This document shows, in pieces, positions 44,603-53,150 of a stretch of 64,000 bases of DNA. The translations under genes were made by a program, and so were the position numbers. This DNA comes from an uncultured Pelagibacteraceae bacterium (GTDB taxonomy: Bacteria; Pseudomonadota; Alphaproteobacteria; Pelagibacterales; AG-422-B15), in assembly GCA_902526565.1 (NCBI GenBank), contig CABZLP010000004.1, positions 1 through 64,000 of the forward strand. Reading direction: 5' to 3'. Numbering within the stretch: position 1 is the stretch's first letter; the number at the start of each line of letters is the position of its first letter. The notes under the pieces were generated by a model. The model worked only from the letters and a program-made list of their open reading frames with translations, searched no databases and was not told where the DNA came from.

Positions 44603-44671
44603 AAGATTATGAAGTTACAATATTAAAAAGAATTTACAATTTGAATAGTATAGTATGTAATAAAAAACAAA

Positions 44672-46096
44672 ATGGAAAATCTTCAAAAATTTTATATTAA
44701 CGGTAAATGGGTAATACCTGATTCAACTAAAACAATGGCGGTTCTCAACCCTGCAACTGAAGATTTGATAGGTGAGATAATCCTCGGTAATTCTAAAGAT
44801 GTAGATATTGCCGTGAGTGCTGCAAAAAATGCATTTAATAGCTTTTCTAAAACTTCTAAGAGTGATCGTTTAGAATTACTTAATAACATTAGGCAGATTT
44901 CTGAAAAAAGGTTTGAAGATCTTGCAGATGCAATGACATCTGAAATGGGAGCTCCTCATAGAATGGCTAGAGATGCACAGGCAGATGCAGCGATAGGACA
45001 TTTAGATGGGTTTATTGATGCATTAAAAAAGCATGAAGAAAAAATTGTTCTTTCTAATACAGATGTACTTTTAAAAGAGCCAATAGGAGTTTGTGGTTTA
45101 ATTACTCCCTGGAACTGGCCAATTAATCAAATTACATTGAAGGTACTTCCTGTGATTGCTACAGGATGTACATGTATTTTAAAGCCATCTGAGCATACAC
45201 CTTTATCAGCGATAGTTTATGCTGAAATTCTTGATGAGGCTGGAGTTCCTGATGGCGTATTTAATTTAGTACATGGAGATGGAGAGGGGGTAGGCGTGTC
45301 GATGTCTCGGCATCCAGATATAGAAATGATGTCATTTACTGGTTCAAAAAGAGGAGGTAAGTCAGTTACCATTGAATCTGCTGAGACTGTAAAAAAAGTA
45401 ACATTAGAATTAGGCGGCAAATCACCTAACATTGTATTTGCGGATTGTGACTTAGAGGAAAAAGTAAAAGATTCAGTAAATGAATGTATGTTTAACACTG
45501 GACAATCTTGTGATGCTCCTACAAGGTTACTGGTAGAAAAAAAATGCTACGATGATGTAATTGATATTGCAAAAAAAACTGCTAAAGAAATTAAGGTAGG
45601 CGATCCAACACTAGATGGTGACCATCTGGGACCACTCTTTGATAAAATACAATTTGATCGAGTTCAAAATATGATTCAAGTTGGTATTGATGAGGGGGCA
45701 AAATTACTAGCAGGGGGCCTTGGAAAGCCTGATGGTCACGAAAAAGGATGGTTTGTAAAGCCAACAATTTTTTATGATGTAAAGAATAATATGAGAATTG
45801 CTCAAGAAGAAATATTTGGTCCGGTACTAGTGATAATTCCTTTTGATGACGAGGATGAGGCAATCAGAATAGCAAATGATACTCCTTATGGTCTTGCAGC
45901 CTATCTGCAAACGGGAGATAAAGAAAGAGCTGAACGTGTCTCAAGGCAATTAAGAGCAGGTGGTATTCATGTTAATGGTGGTGGCTATAATTATGGTTCA
46001 CCTTTTGGGGGATATAAAGAATCTGGCAATGGCCGAGAAGGTGGAGACATGGGGCTAGAAGATTACCTAGAAACTAAAGCACTTCACATTGCTTAA
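44672..46096 (+). CDS. Aldehyde dehydrogenase, possibly betaine-aldehyde or trimethylaminobutyraldehyde type
   Basis: GLITPWNWPINQITLKVLPVIATGCTCILKPSE, VTLELGGKSPNIVFADCD, NTGQSCDAPTRLLVE, QEEIFGPVL. Confidence 0.9.
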   Translation: MENLQKFYINGKWVIPDSTKTMAVLNPATEDLIGEIILGNSKDVDIAVSAAKNAFNSFSKTSKSDRLELLNNIRQISEKRFEDLADAMTSEMGAPHRMARDAQADAAIGHLDGFIDALKKHEEKIVLSNTDVLLKEPIGVCGLITPWNWPINQITLKVLPVIATGCTCILKPSEHTPLSAIVYAEILDEAGVPDGVFNLVHGDGEGVGVSMSRHPDIEMMSFTGSKRGGKSVTIESAETVKKVTLELGGKSPNIVFADCDLEEKVKDSVNECMFNTGQSCDAPTRLLVEKKCYDDVIDIAKKTAKEIKVGDPTLDGDHLGPLFDKIQFDRVQNMIQVGIDEGAKLLAGGLGKPDGHEKGWFVKPTIFYDVKNNMRIAQEEIFGPVLVIIPFDDEDEAIRIANDTPYGLAAYLQTGDKERAERVSRQLRAGGIHVNGGGYNYGSPFGGYKESGNGREGGDMGLEDYLETKALHIA

Positions 46097-46117
46097 GGAA
46101 TAATAAAATTTTATGAT

Positions 46118-48064
46118 ATGCCAAGGTTGCTTTGGAGCCCATCTAAGGAAAGAGTAAAAAAAACAAACCTATATAATTATTTTATTTTTTTAAAAGAAAA
46201 AAACAAAATTCAATTAAGTTTTGATTATAGTAAACTCTGGTCCTGGAGCATTAGTCATCCTGCTGAATTTTGGTTGAGCTTAATAGATTATTTAGGCATA
46301 CAGTATAAAGGAAGCTCTAGCCCAGTTATTGAAAAGGATAAATTTATATACAATCAAGAATTTTTTAAAAATATTAAAGTTAATTATGCCGAAAATATTT
46401 TATCTAATCTTAACTCATGTCCGATTACCTTTATCAATGAACTTGGTTTCAAGAAAAGTTATTATAAGGAAGATTTAGTATCAAAAACGTCAACATTAGC
46501 TAACTATTTTAGATCTATAGGGATTAAAAAAGGAGATCGGATTGCGGCTGTTGCAGTAAACAGTGCTGAGACATTAATTGCATTTTTAGCAGTGAACTCT
46601 ATCGGGGCGATTTGGTCATCTTGCTCGCCAGATTTTGGTGAGGTAGCTATTTTAGATCGTTTTAATCAAATAAAACCAAAAGTATTATTATATTCTAAAA
46701 TTTATTTATATGGTGGAAAAAAATTTGATATTGAAAAGAAAATAAAAAATGTGATTAATAATATCAAAACACTTGAACATACCATTTGCATTAATTATCC
46801 AGACAAGAAACTGGATAAAGAAATAGATAAAATAAGCTTAAATTCAATTTTTCAAAAAGAAACTTACCAAGAAAAAATTATTTTTGAAGAAAACTTATTT
46901 AATGACCCAATGTATATTCTTTATTCTAGTGGAACAACTGGAAAACCTAAATGCATAGTTCATAATACTGGTGGACCACTTTTACAACATATAAAGGAGC
47001 AACAGCTTCACTGTGATCTTAAAATAGGTGACAAATTATTTTATTATACAACCTGTGGATGGATGATGTGGAATTGGCTTATTACAGGCTTAGCGTCAGG
47101 AGTTTCATTAGTGCTTTATGATGGATCCCCATTTTATCCAGAGCAAGAAACCCTTTTTAAAATTGCTGAAGAAGAAGAAATTACGTGTTTTGGAACAAGT
47201 GCAAAATTTATTGATGCTTTAAGAAATAATAAGGTAAATATTTTAGAAAAATATAATTTAGGAAGACTTCAATCAATATTAAGCACAGGGTCACCACTTA
47301 TAAGTGAGAGTTTTGAGTATGTGTACGAATTCATTAAAAAAGATATACATCTCGCGTCCATTAGTGGAGGGACAGACATTGTTTCTTGCTTTGTAGGTGG
47401 CAATCCAATGTTGCCAGTTTACTCTGGTGAAATACAAAGTAAGTGTCTTGGGGTTGATGTAGATGTCTTTGATGAAAAAGGTCGTGTTACGCCTCAAAAA
47501 GGTGAGCTGGTATGCAAATCACCGCTTCCATCTATGCCGATTGGATTTTGGAATGACTTAAATAAAGAGAAATATATTAAATCATACTTTTCAAAATTTA
47601 AGAATGTATGGACACAAGGTGATTACGCTAAAATATCTCAAAATAATGGAATAGTCATTTATGGACGGTCAGACTCAACATTAAATCCTGGTGGAATTAG
47701 AATTGGAACTGCTGAAATATATAGGTCTGTCGAGAAAATAGATGAAATTGTTGAATCTATCGTAGTTGATCAGTCTTGGAGCAATGACACAAGAATTATT
47801 TTATTTGTTAAACTTCAAAATGATATTGAACTTAATCAAGTTATTATTGATAAAATTAAATATAATATTAGATCTTCTAATTCCATAAGACATGTACCCG
47901 CAAAAATTATTAAAGTAAGTGATATACCTAGAACAAGAAGTGGCAAAATAGCAGAAATTACTGTGAGGGATATAATCAATGGCATGAAAATAAAGAATTT
48001 AGAGGCCTTAGCCAATCCTGCTTGTTTATCGGAATATGAAAATATTGAAGAATTAAAAAATTAG
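46118..48064 (+). CDS. Acetoacetyl-CoA synthetase
   Basis: LLWSPSKERV..TNLYNYF, GAIWSSCSPDFG, ILYSSGTTGKPKCIVH, WMMWNWLITGLASGVSLVLYDGSPF. Confidence 0.92.
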   Translation: MPRLLWSPSKERVKKTNLYNYFIFLKEKNKIQLSFDYSKLWSWSISHPAEFWLSLIDYLGIQYKGSSSPVIEKDKFIYNQEFFKNIKVNYAENILSNLNSCPITFINELGFKKSYYKEDLVSKTSTLANYFRSIGIKKGDRIAAVAVNSAETLIAFLAVNSIGAIWSSCSPDFGEVAILDRFNQIKPKVLLYSKIYLYGGKKFDIEKKIKNVINNIKTLEHTICINYPDKKLDKEIDKISLNSIFQKETYQEKIIFEENLFNDPMYILYSSGTTGKPKCIVHNTGGPLLQHIKEQQLHCDLKIGDKLFYYTTCGWMMWNWLITGLASGVSLVLYDGSPFYPEQETLFKIAEEEEITCFGTSAKFIDALRNNKVNILEKYNLGRLQSILSTGSPLISESFEYVYEFIKKDIHLASISGGTDIVSCFVGGNPMLPVYSGEIQSKCLGVDVDVFDEKGRVTPQKGELVCKSPLPSMPIGFWNDLNKEKYIKSYFSKFKNVWTQGDYAKISQNNGIVIYGRSDSTLNPGGIRIGTAEIYRSVEKIDEIVESIVVDQSWSNDTRIILFVKLQNDIELNQVIIDKIKYNIRSSNSIRHVPAKIIKVSDIPRTRSGKIAEITVRDIINGMKIKNLEALANPACLSEYENIEELKN

Positions 48065-48078
48065 TTTTATATTTTTTT

Positions 48079-49170
48079 ATGGATTTTAATTATGACTCAA
48101 AAGAAATAAGGTTTTTTATTGGAGAAGAGCAATATAAGCTTCATCCTTTATGGATGAGAGAACGGTCATTAGAAGAAGGAGCAGTCGATCAAAATTCACT
48201 ACAACGACTATATGACCCAGAGAAAATCACTGAAAATTTAGAAATCAAAGAAGTAAATAAGTTAGACGAAGATAAACTATTAATTAAATTCTCAGATAAT
48301 CATGTAGCTAAATATTGCATAAAAAACCTAATTAAAGAGATAAAGAGAGCTAAAGGACTTCCTGATAAAGTTTTTTGGAATAAAGACAGTATCTCTCTTA
48401 GAAAGTTTAAATTTGATTATAATACGAATGAAAATAAACAAATTTATGAGATATTAGAATATTACCATAGATACGGATTTGCAATTGTAAGCAAACTCAA
48501 ACCTGAAGATGGTGAGATTATAAATTTTGCGAAAAAAATTGGATATATAAGAGAAACTAATTTTGGAAAATTGTTTAACGTTAAGTCTCAAAAACAACCA
48601 AACGATTTAGCATATACATCCATTAAATTAGAGTCTCATACTGATAATCCATATCGAAAACCAGTACCTTCTATTCAATTTCTTTTTTGTATTCATAATA
48701 GTTGCCAAGGAGGCGACTCAACAATTGTTGATGGATTTAAGGTTGCAGAAGACTTAAAAAATGAAAATCCAAATGCGTTTAATACTCTTTCGAATACTCT
48801 TATCAATTTTAAATTTAAAGACAAAGATGCCATACTGGAAAAAACAGGTAAGATCATCAAGTTAAGTGAACGAGGAGAGATAAAGCAAATTAAGTATAGC
48901 AACAGACTGGATTTTGTTTTTTATCAAGACCCTAAAAAGCTTGATGAATTTTATGCGTCAAAAAGAGTGATGCACAAAATGATAAATTCTTCTAAATATA
49001 TATTTAAGTTTCGCTTAGAACCTGGAGACTTAATTATTATGAATAATTATCGAACACTTCATGGCAGAACAAGTTATAATACAGCTGAAGGCAATAGATG
49101 GCTGCAGGGATTATATATAGACCATGATTCCGCAGAAAGTAAGTTTAAATTACTATCAGAGGAAATATAA
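48079..49170 (+). CDS. TauD/TfdA dioxygenase, BBOX paralog; candidate TmpA (2-trimethylaminoethylphosphonate dioxygenase)
   Basis: HTDNPYRKPVPSIQFLFCIHNSCQGGDSTIVDGFKV (HxD) and RTLHGRTSYNTAEGNRWLQGLYIDHD; abuts an HD-domain TmpB-like gene. N-domain lacks the Cys present in the 41604 paralog (WMRERSLEEGAVDQNS vs WLRDNCPSEVHPTA). Confidence 0.7.
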   Translation: MDFNYDSKEIRFFIGEEQYKLHPLWMRERSLEEGAVDQNSLQRLYDPEKITENLEIKEVNKLDEDKLLIKFSDNHVAKYCIKNLIKEIKRAKGLPDKVFWNKDSISLRKFKFDYNTNENKQIYEILEYYHRYGFAIVSKLKPEDGEIINFAKKIGYIRETNFGKLFNVKSQKQPNDLAYTSIKLESHTDNPYRKPVPSIQFLFCIHNSCQGGDSTIVDGFKVAEDLKNENPNAFNTLSNTLINFKFKDKDAILEKTGKIIKLSERGEIKQIKYSNRLDFVFYQDPKKLDEFYASKRVMHKMINSSKYIFKFRLEPGDLIIMNNYRTLHGRTSYNTAEGNRWLQGLYIDHDSAESKFKLLSEEI

Positions 49171-49722
49171 ATGGAAAAAGTAAAATTTACTCAGATGAAA
49201 GATGGCACAAAAGAAGATTATGAACTTTTAAGTAAGTATGAAGAAAAGTTTTCAAAAGATCTTCCTGATAGAATATTAGACGCTTTGAGAAATCTAGATA
49301 GTTCAGTTGATGGTTATCAAGTAACAAGGTTAGAGCATTCACTTCAATCAGCAACTCGAGCTGAAAAAGATGGCGCAGATGAAGAAATGGTGGTGGCAAC
49401 TCTTATACATGATATTGGAGATAATCTTGCCCCATATAATCATAGTCAACTTGTTGCCTCAGTTTTAAGGCCGTATGTTTCTGAAAAAGTATATTGGATT
49501 ATGCTTCATCACGGGATTTTTCAAGAATATTACTATGCTCATCACATAGGAAGGGATCGTAATGCTAGAGAAAAATTCAAAGATCATCCTTACTATCAAG
49601 ATGCAGTGGATTTTTGTGAAAAGTGGGATCAAAAATCATTTGATCCAGATTATGAATCCTATTCTCTTGAATATTTTGAACCAAAAGTAAGGAAGCTTTT
49701 CTCTAAGGAGCCAAATTTTTAA
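49171..49722 (+). CDS. HD-domain protein, candidate TmpB/PhnZ-type mixed-valent diiron oxygenase
   Basis: YQVTRLEHSLQSATRAEKDGADEEMVVATLIHDIGDNLAPYNHSQLVASVLRPYVSEKVYWIMLHHGIFQ; starts at the base after the preceding stop codon. Confidence 0.72.
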   Translation: MEKVKFTQMKDGTKEDYELLSKYEEKFSKDLPDRILDALRNLDSSVDGYQVTRLEHSLQSATRAEKDGADEEMVVATLIHDIGDNLAPYNHSQLVASVLRPYVSEKVYWIMLHHGIFQEYYYAHHIGRDRNAREKFKDHPYYQDAVDFCEKWDQKSFDPDYESYSLEYFEPKVRKLFSKEPNF

Positions 49723-50846
49723 GCAATCTTTCTCACAATAACATTTCCCACAGAATAACCTGCTCCGAAAGAGCAAATAATTGCAAGATCATCTTTTTTT
49801 AGCGAATTGTTATGTTTATGAAAAGCAATTATTGAACCTGCAGAACTTGTATTAGCATATTCATCAAGAACGACGGGCGCTAAATCTCTAGACGCTACTT
49901 TGCCTAGTACATATTTAGAAATAAGAACATTCATATTTTCATTTGCTTGATGCAAATACATTCCCTTTAAATCTTCGGCGGAAAGTTTATTTTCTTCTAA
50001 ATGATCCTTTATTAAATCAGAAACTTTAGGGATGACTTCTTTGAATACTTTTCTTCCATTTTGATGGAACAGTTTGTCTGCCTTACCGATACCTTCAGGA
50101 GAAGAACTATTCAAAAATCCATAATTATTTCTTATATTATTAGAAAACTCTGTAAGTAGCTTTGTCCCAAGTATTTCATAAGAATTGTTTTTATGAATTT
50201 CCCTATTCATTCTTTCTAAAACTACAGCTGTTGCAACGTCACCAAATATAAAATGACAATCCCTATCTTTGAAATTTAAATGACCAGTACAAATTTCTGG
50301 GTTGACCATTAAGGCTGATTTAATACTTCCACTTTTTATCATGTTATAAATTGCTTGAATGCCAAAAGTAGCTGAGGAACAAGCAACATTCATGTCAAAT
50401 GCAAATCCCTCGATACCTAATTCATTTTGGATTTCAATAGCTATAGCTGGGTAGGCACGTTCTAAATTTGAACATGCAACAATTACAGCATCTACATCTT
50501 TAATATCGACTTGGGAATTTTTTATAGCTTCTTTTGCTGCAATTACTCCCATTTCTGCAAGATTAGATATTTGATCCTCAGATCTTTCAATAAGTCTTGG
50601 ACGCATAAAGGATGTATCCAAAATTCCTGATTTATTTTGAACATATCTAGATTTTATACCTGATGCTTTTTCAATAAACTCTGAGCTAGATTTTTCAAGT
50701 GGTTCAACACTTCCATTATTTATATTACTAGAGTTTGATAAATTATATTCATCCACATACTTATTGTAAGAGTTAACTAATTCTTCGTTAGAAATTTTTT
50801 CTTTGGGTGTGTATAGTCCAGTACCCGAGATTTGTACTTTAAACAT
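49719..50846 (-). CDS. Beta-ketoacyl-ACP synthase III-like (FabH family)
   Basis: FAFDMNVACSSATFGIQAIYNMI active-site Cys, MYLHQANENMNVLI, DEYANTSSAGSIIAFH. Confidence 0.85.
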   Translation of the reverse strand: MFKVQISGTGLYTPKEKISNEELVNSYNKYVDEYNLSNSSNINNGSVEPLEKSSSEFIEKASGIKSRYVQNKSGILDTSFMRPRLIERSEDQISNLAEMGVIAAKEAIKNSQVDIKDVDAVIVACSNLERAYPAIAIEIQNELGIEGFAFDMNVACSSATFGIQAIYNMIKSGSIKSALMVNPEICTGHLNFKDRDCHFIFGDVATAVVLERMNREIHKNNSYEILGTKLLTEFSNNIRNNYGFLNSSSPEGIGKADKLFHQNGRKVFKEVIPKVSDLIKDHLEENKLSAEDLKGMYLHQANENMNVLISKYVLGKVASRDLAPVVLDEYANTSSAGSIIAFHKHNNSLKKDDLAIICSFGAGYSVGNVIVRKIA

Positions 50847-50947
50847 AATAATAAGTATACTTAATGGAAACTGATTATGGCAATTAACTTTTTTAACTGA
50901 TTATTACAAGGTGTAACTGACCCCATAATGAGGCCAGTTAAATATCT

Positions 50948-51064
50948 TTATATTCCTGGAATATAAGGAACACCGTCGCCCTTAATTGTCTCATTTATAC
51001 TTTGTAAAGTAGTACAAGCCGAAATCATGAAACTAAAAGCTAAAACTGTAAGAGTAGTACGCAT
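50948..51064 (-). CDS. Small lipoprotein (38 aa)
   Basis: Own translation: MRTTLTVLAFSFMISACTTLQSINETIKGDGVPYIPGI*; lipobox ISAC, SD AAGGAGA upstream; not in ORF track. Confidence 0.7.
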   Translation of the reverse strand: MRTTLTVLAFSFMISACTTLQSINETIKGDGVPYIPGI

Positions 51065-51105
51065 GCTTATTCTCCTTTTGATTCATAAATACTATATTTA
51101 TTTCA

Positions 51106-51384
51106 ATGCCAAATACAATTAATATATCAAAAAATATGAGATTCTTTGTCTATGTCATCGGAACAAAATACCCAAAAGTACGAACATATGTAGGTTGGAG
51201 TAACGATATTAAAAAAAGAATTAAAGCACATAATGATTCTAAAGGAGCAAAGTATACAAGAGGATCTAAATGGAAATTATTATATCAAGAGGAGTTATCC
51301 TCTAAATCAGAAGCAATGAGAAGAGAGGCACACTTAAAAAAAGATAGACCATTAAGATCTCAGCTAAGAAATAAATTAATTTGA
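51106..51384 (+). CDS. GIY-YIG nuclease family protein
   Basis: FFVYVIGTKYPKVRTYVGWSNDIKKRIKAHNDSKGAKYTRGSKWKLLYQEE. Confidence 0.85.
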   Translation: MPNTINISKNMRFFVYVIGTKYPKVRTYVGWSNDIKKRIKAHNDSKGAKYTRGSKWKLLYQEELSSKSEAMRREAHLKKDRPLRSQLRNKLI

Positions 51385-51798
51385 AATACCATAATTGCTT
51401 CGTCCTTTTTTTCTTAGTCCGTATGGACCAGCAATATAAATAGTAACAGGTTTGATCCCAGGCTCTAAGTCAACTCTGTGCAGGTTATCAGCACTTCTAA
51501 ATCCAACATAGAATCTTCCTCTCCAGGTTTTATTTTTATTTTTATCTGTTTCCCAGTACCCACCGCTAACAATAATTGTTATATATGGAAAAGGATGATT
51601 ATGAAGGCCCACACCATGATCATCATCTAAAATATGATGTATTAATATATTAAAAGGAAACCAACGGGGTCTTTTTCTGAATAAGAGATAATATCTTGCT
51701 GTCCAAGGCTTTGCCAAGTAATATTCAGGATGAGATGGACCTCTATCCATTACAACCTTTTTCCTACCTAATTTTTCTAGTATCTTAAGTAAAAGCAT
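51376..51798 (-). CDS. Cupin-like protein of phage-associated type
   Basis: RYYLLFRKRPRWFPFNILIHHILDDDHGVGLHNHPFPYITIIVSGGYWE. Start revised to MLLLKILEK because the listed start overlaps the tRNA. Confidence 0.6.
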   Translation of the reverse strand: MLLLKILEKLGRKKVVMDRGPSHPEYYLAKPWTARYYLLFRKRPRWFPFNILIHHILDDDHGVGLHNHPFPYITIIVSGGYWETDKNKNKTWRGRFYVGFRSADNLHRVDLEPGIKPVTIYIAGPYGLRKKGRSNYGISN

Positions 51799-51822
51799 GT
51801 TACTTGAAATAATAATATAGAT

Positions 51823-51899
51823 GCGTCCATAGCTCAACTGGATAGAGCATCAGACTTCGGATCTGAGGGTTGAGGGTTCGAATCCTTCTGGGCGCACCA
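51823..51899 (+). tRNA. tRNA-Arg(TCG)
   Basis: GCGTCCA/TGGGCGC acceptor, GCTC/GAGC D-stem, TCAGA CTTCGGA TCTGA anticodon arm (anticodon TCG), GAGGG TTCGAAT CCTTC T-arm, encoded CCA. Confidence 0.95.
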
Positions 51900-51906
51900 A
51901 GAAAAT

Positions 51907-52506
51907 ATGAAGATATACAAACCATTTGGACCAACAATTGGAAAAACAAAACTGACTTTAAGTGCAGTCGCGCGCTTAAATAAATTTGCTGAACAGGTGT
52001 CTAATAATAAAAGGCTCTCAAAAATATATGATTATGACCACAGATTAGTAGGAAGTATGAAACAGCAATTTAGGATACCTTCAAAAATCTTGAAAACTGG
52101 AATTGAAAAACAAATTATTAAATCTGTAAAAGATTATTATAATAAAACGCTTAATATTAAAGTTAAAAAGATAAGGATTGAAAAGGCGTGGATCGTAAGC
52201 CAATTCGCCGGAGATTTTAATCCACCTCATTTACATAGAGGCAATATTAGTGGAGTAGGGTATTTAAAGATACCAAATTCAATTAAACGTAACAAAGAAA
52301 AAGATTTAGCTGGTTTAATTTCTTTCTTTGATGGTCGAGTGTCTCTTCCAAGAAATAGCCCACCTTTAGTTAAACACAGAGAAACGTTTAAGCCTAGAGT
52401 GGGAGATTTATATATATTTCCATCATTTCTGATGCATGACGTTCACCCTTTTAGAGGGGATGGTGAAAGAAGGTGTTTTTCCTTTAATGCATTTGTTGAT
52501 GCATAA
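51907..52506 (+). CDS. Putative 2OG-Fe(II) oxygenase (PF13759-like)
   Basis: FNPPHLHRGNISGVGYLKIP...GDLYIFPSFLMHDVHPFRGDGERRCFSFNAFV. Confidence 0.75.
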   Translation: MKIYKPFGPTIGKTKLTLSAVARLNKFAEQVSNNKRLSKIYDYDHRLVGSMKQQFRIPSKILKTGIEKQIIKSVKDYYNKTLNIKVKKIRIEKAWIVSQFAGDFNPPHLHRGNISGVGYLKIPNSIKRNKEKDLAGLISFFDGRVSLPRNSPPLVKHRETFKPRVGDLYIFPSFLMHDVHPFRGDGERRCFSFNAFVDA

Positions 52507-52509
52507 GTC

Positions 52510-53148
52510 TTAATCAAGTAAAAAATTTTTTTTTAAATTATGTTCAATTGATTTTTTTGAAATAGAACCTTTTCTTAAGAGTTTAATCTTATTTTTATTC
52601 ACTTCAACTAGGGTTGATTCTGCAAAGCTCATTCTATCACGACTGCTTATAGCATGCTTAACTTCATCATAATGAAGTAGGCTATTATGATTGATATTAT
52701 TACTATTTTTTTCCTGATGGATATTCGCACTAGTAGTAGCGAGCGGTTTATTAACAGTTTTAAGCAAATTCATAACATCTTTATTTTTTGGAATACGAAT
52801 ACCAATTTTTGAAAGCCTTTTATCACCGTTGTAGATATTACGATTTTTTTTTCTAAGAATAAGCGTAAGGGGCCCAGGCCAGTAATGTGTTGCTAGGAAT
52901 TCTTCAATATCATTGAAATATGCATATTTTTTTGCTTCTTTTATTGACTTTACAAATAAAATAAGAGGGTAGGTTTTTGGTCTTTTCTTAATTTTAAAAA
53001 TATTTTCAACTCCTAATTCATTCGTTGCATCTGCCGCAATACCATAAACAGTGTCCGTAGGTATAATTATTGTTTTACCATTCAGTAGACTTCTTGCAGC
53101 TAATTTAATAGAGTTTATATTAGCTTTAATAACTTTTTTTGAATTCAT
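52510..53148 (-). CDS. L-threonylcarbamoyladenylate synthase (Sua5/YrdC)
   Basis: GKTIIIPTDTVYGIAADATN, KIKKRPKTYPLILFV, WPGPLTLIL, TTSANIHQE. Confidence 0.9.
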   Translation of the reverse strand: MNSKKVIKANINSIKLAARSLLNGKTIIIPTDTVYGIAADATNELGVENIFKIKKRPKTYPLILFVKSIKEAKKYAYFNDIEEFLATHYWPGPLTLILRKKNRNIYNGDKRLSKIGIRIPKNKDVMNLLKTVNKPLATTSANIHQEKNSNNINHNSLLHYDEVKHAISSRDRMSFAESTLVEVNKNKIKLLRKGSISKKSIEHNLKKNFLLD

Positions 53149-53150
53149 TT

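Noticed and set aside
51376-51837. Full-length 153-aa ORF starting at 51837
   Set aside because: The first 13 codons overlap the tRNA-Arg gene; a better start is MLLLKILEK at 51798.
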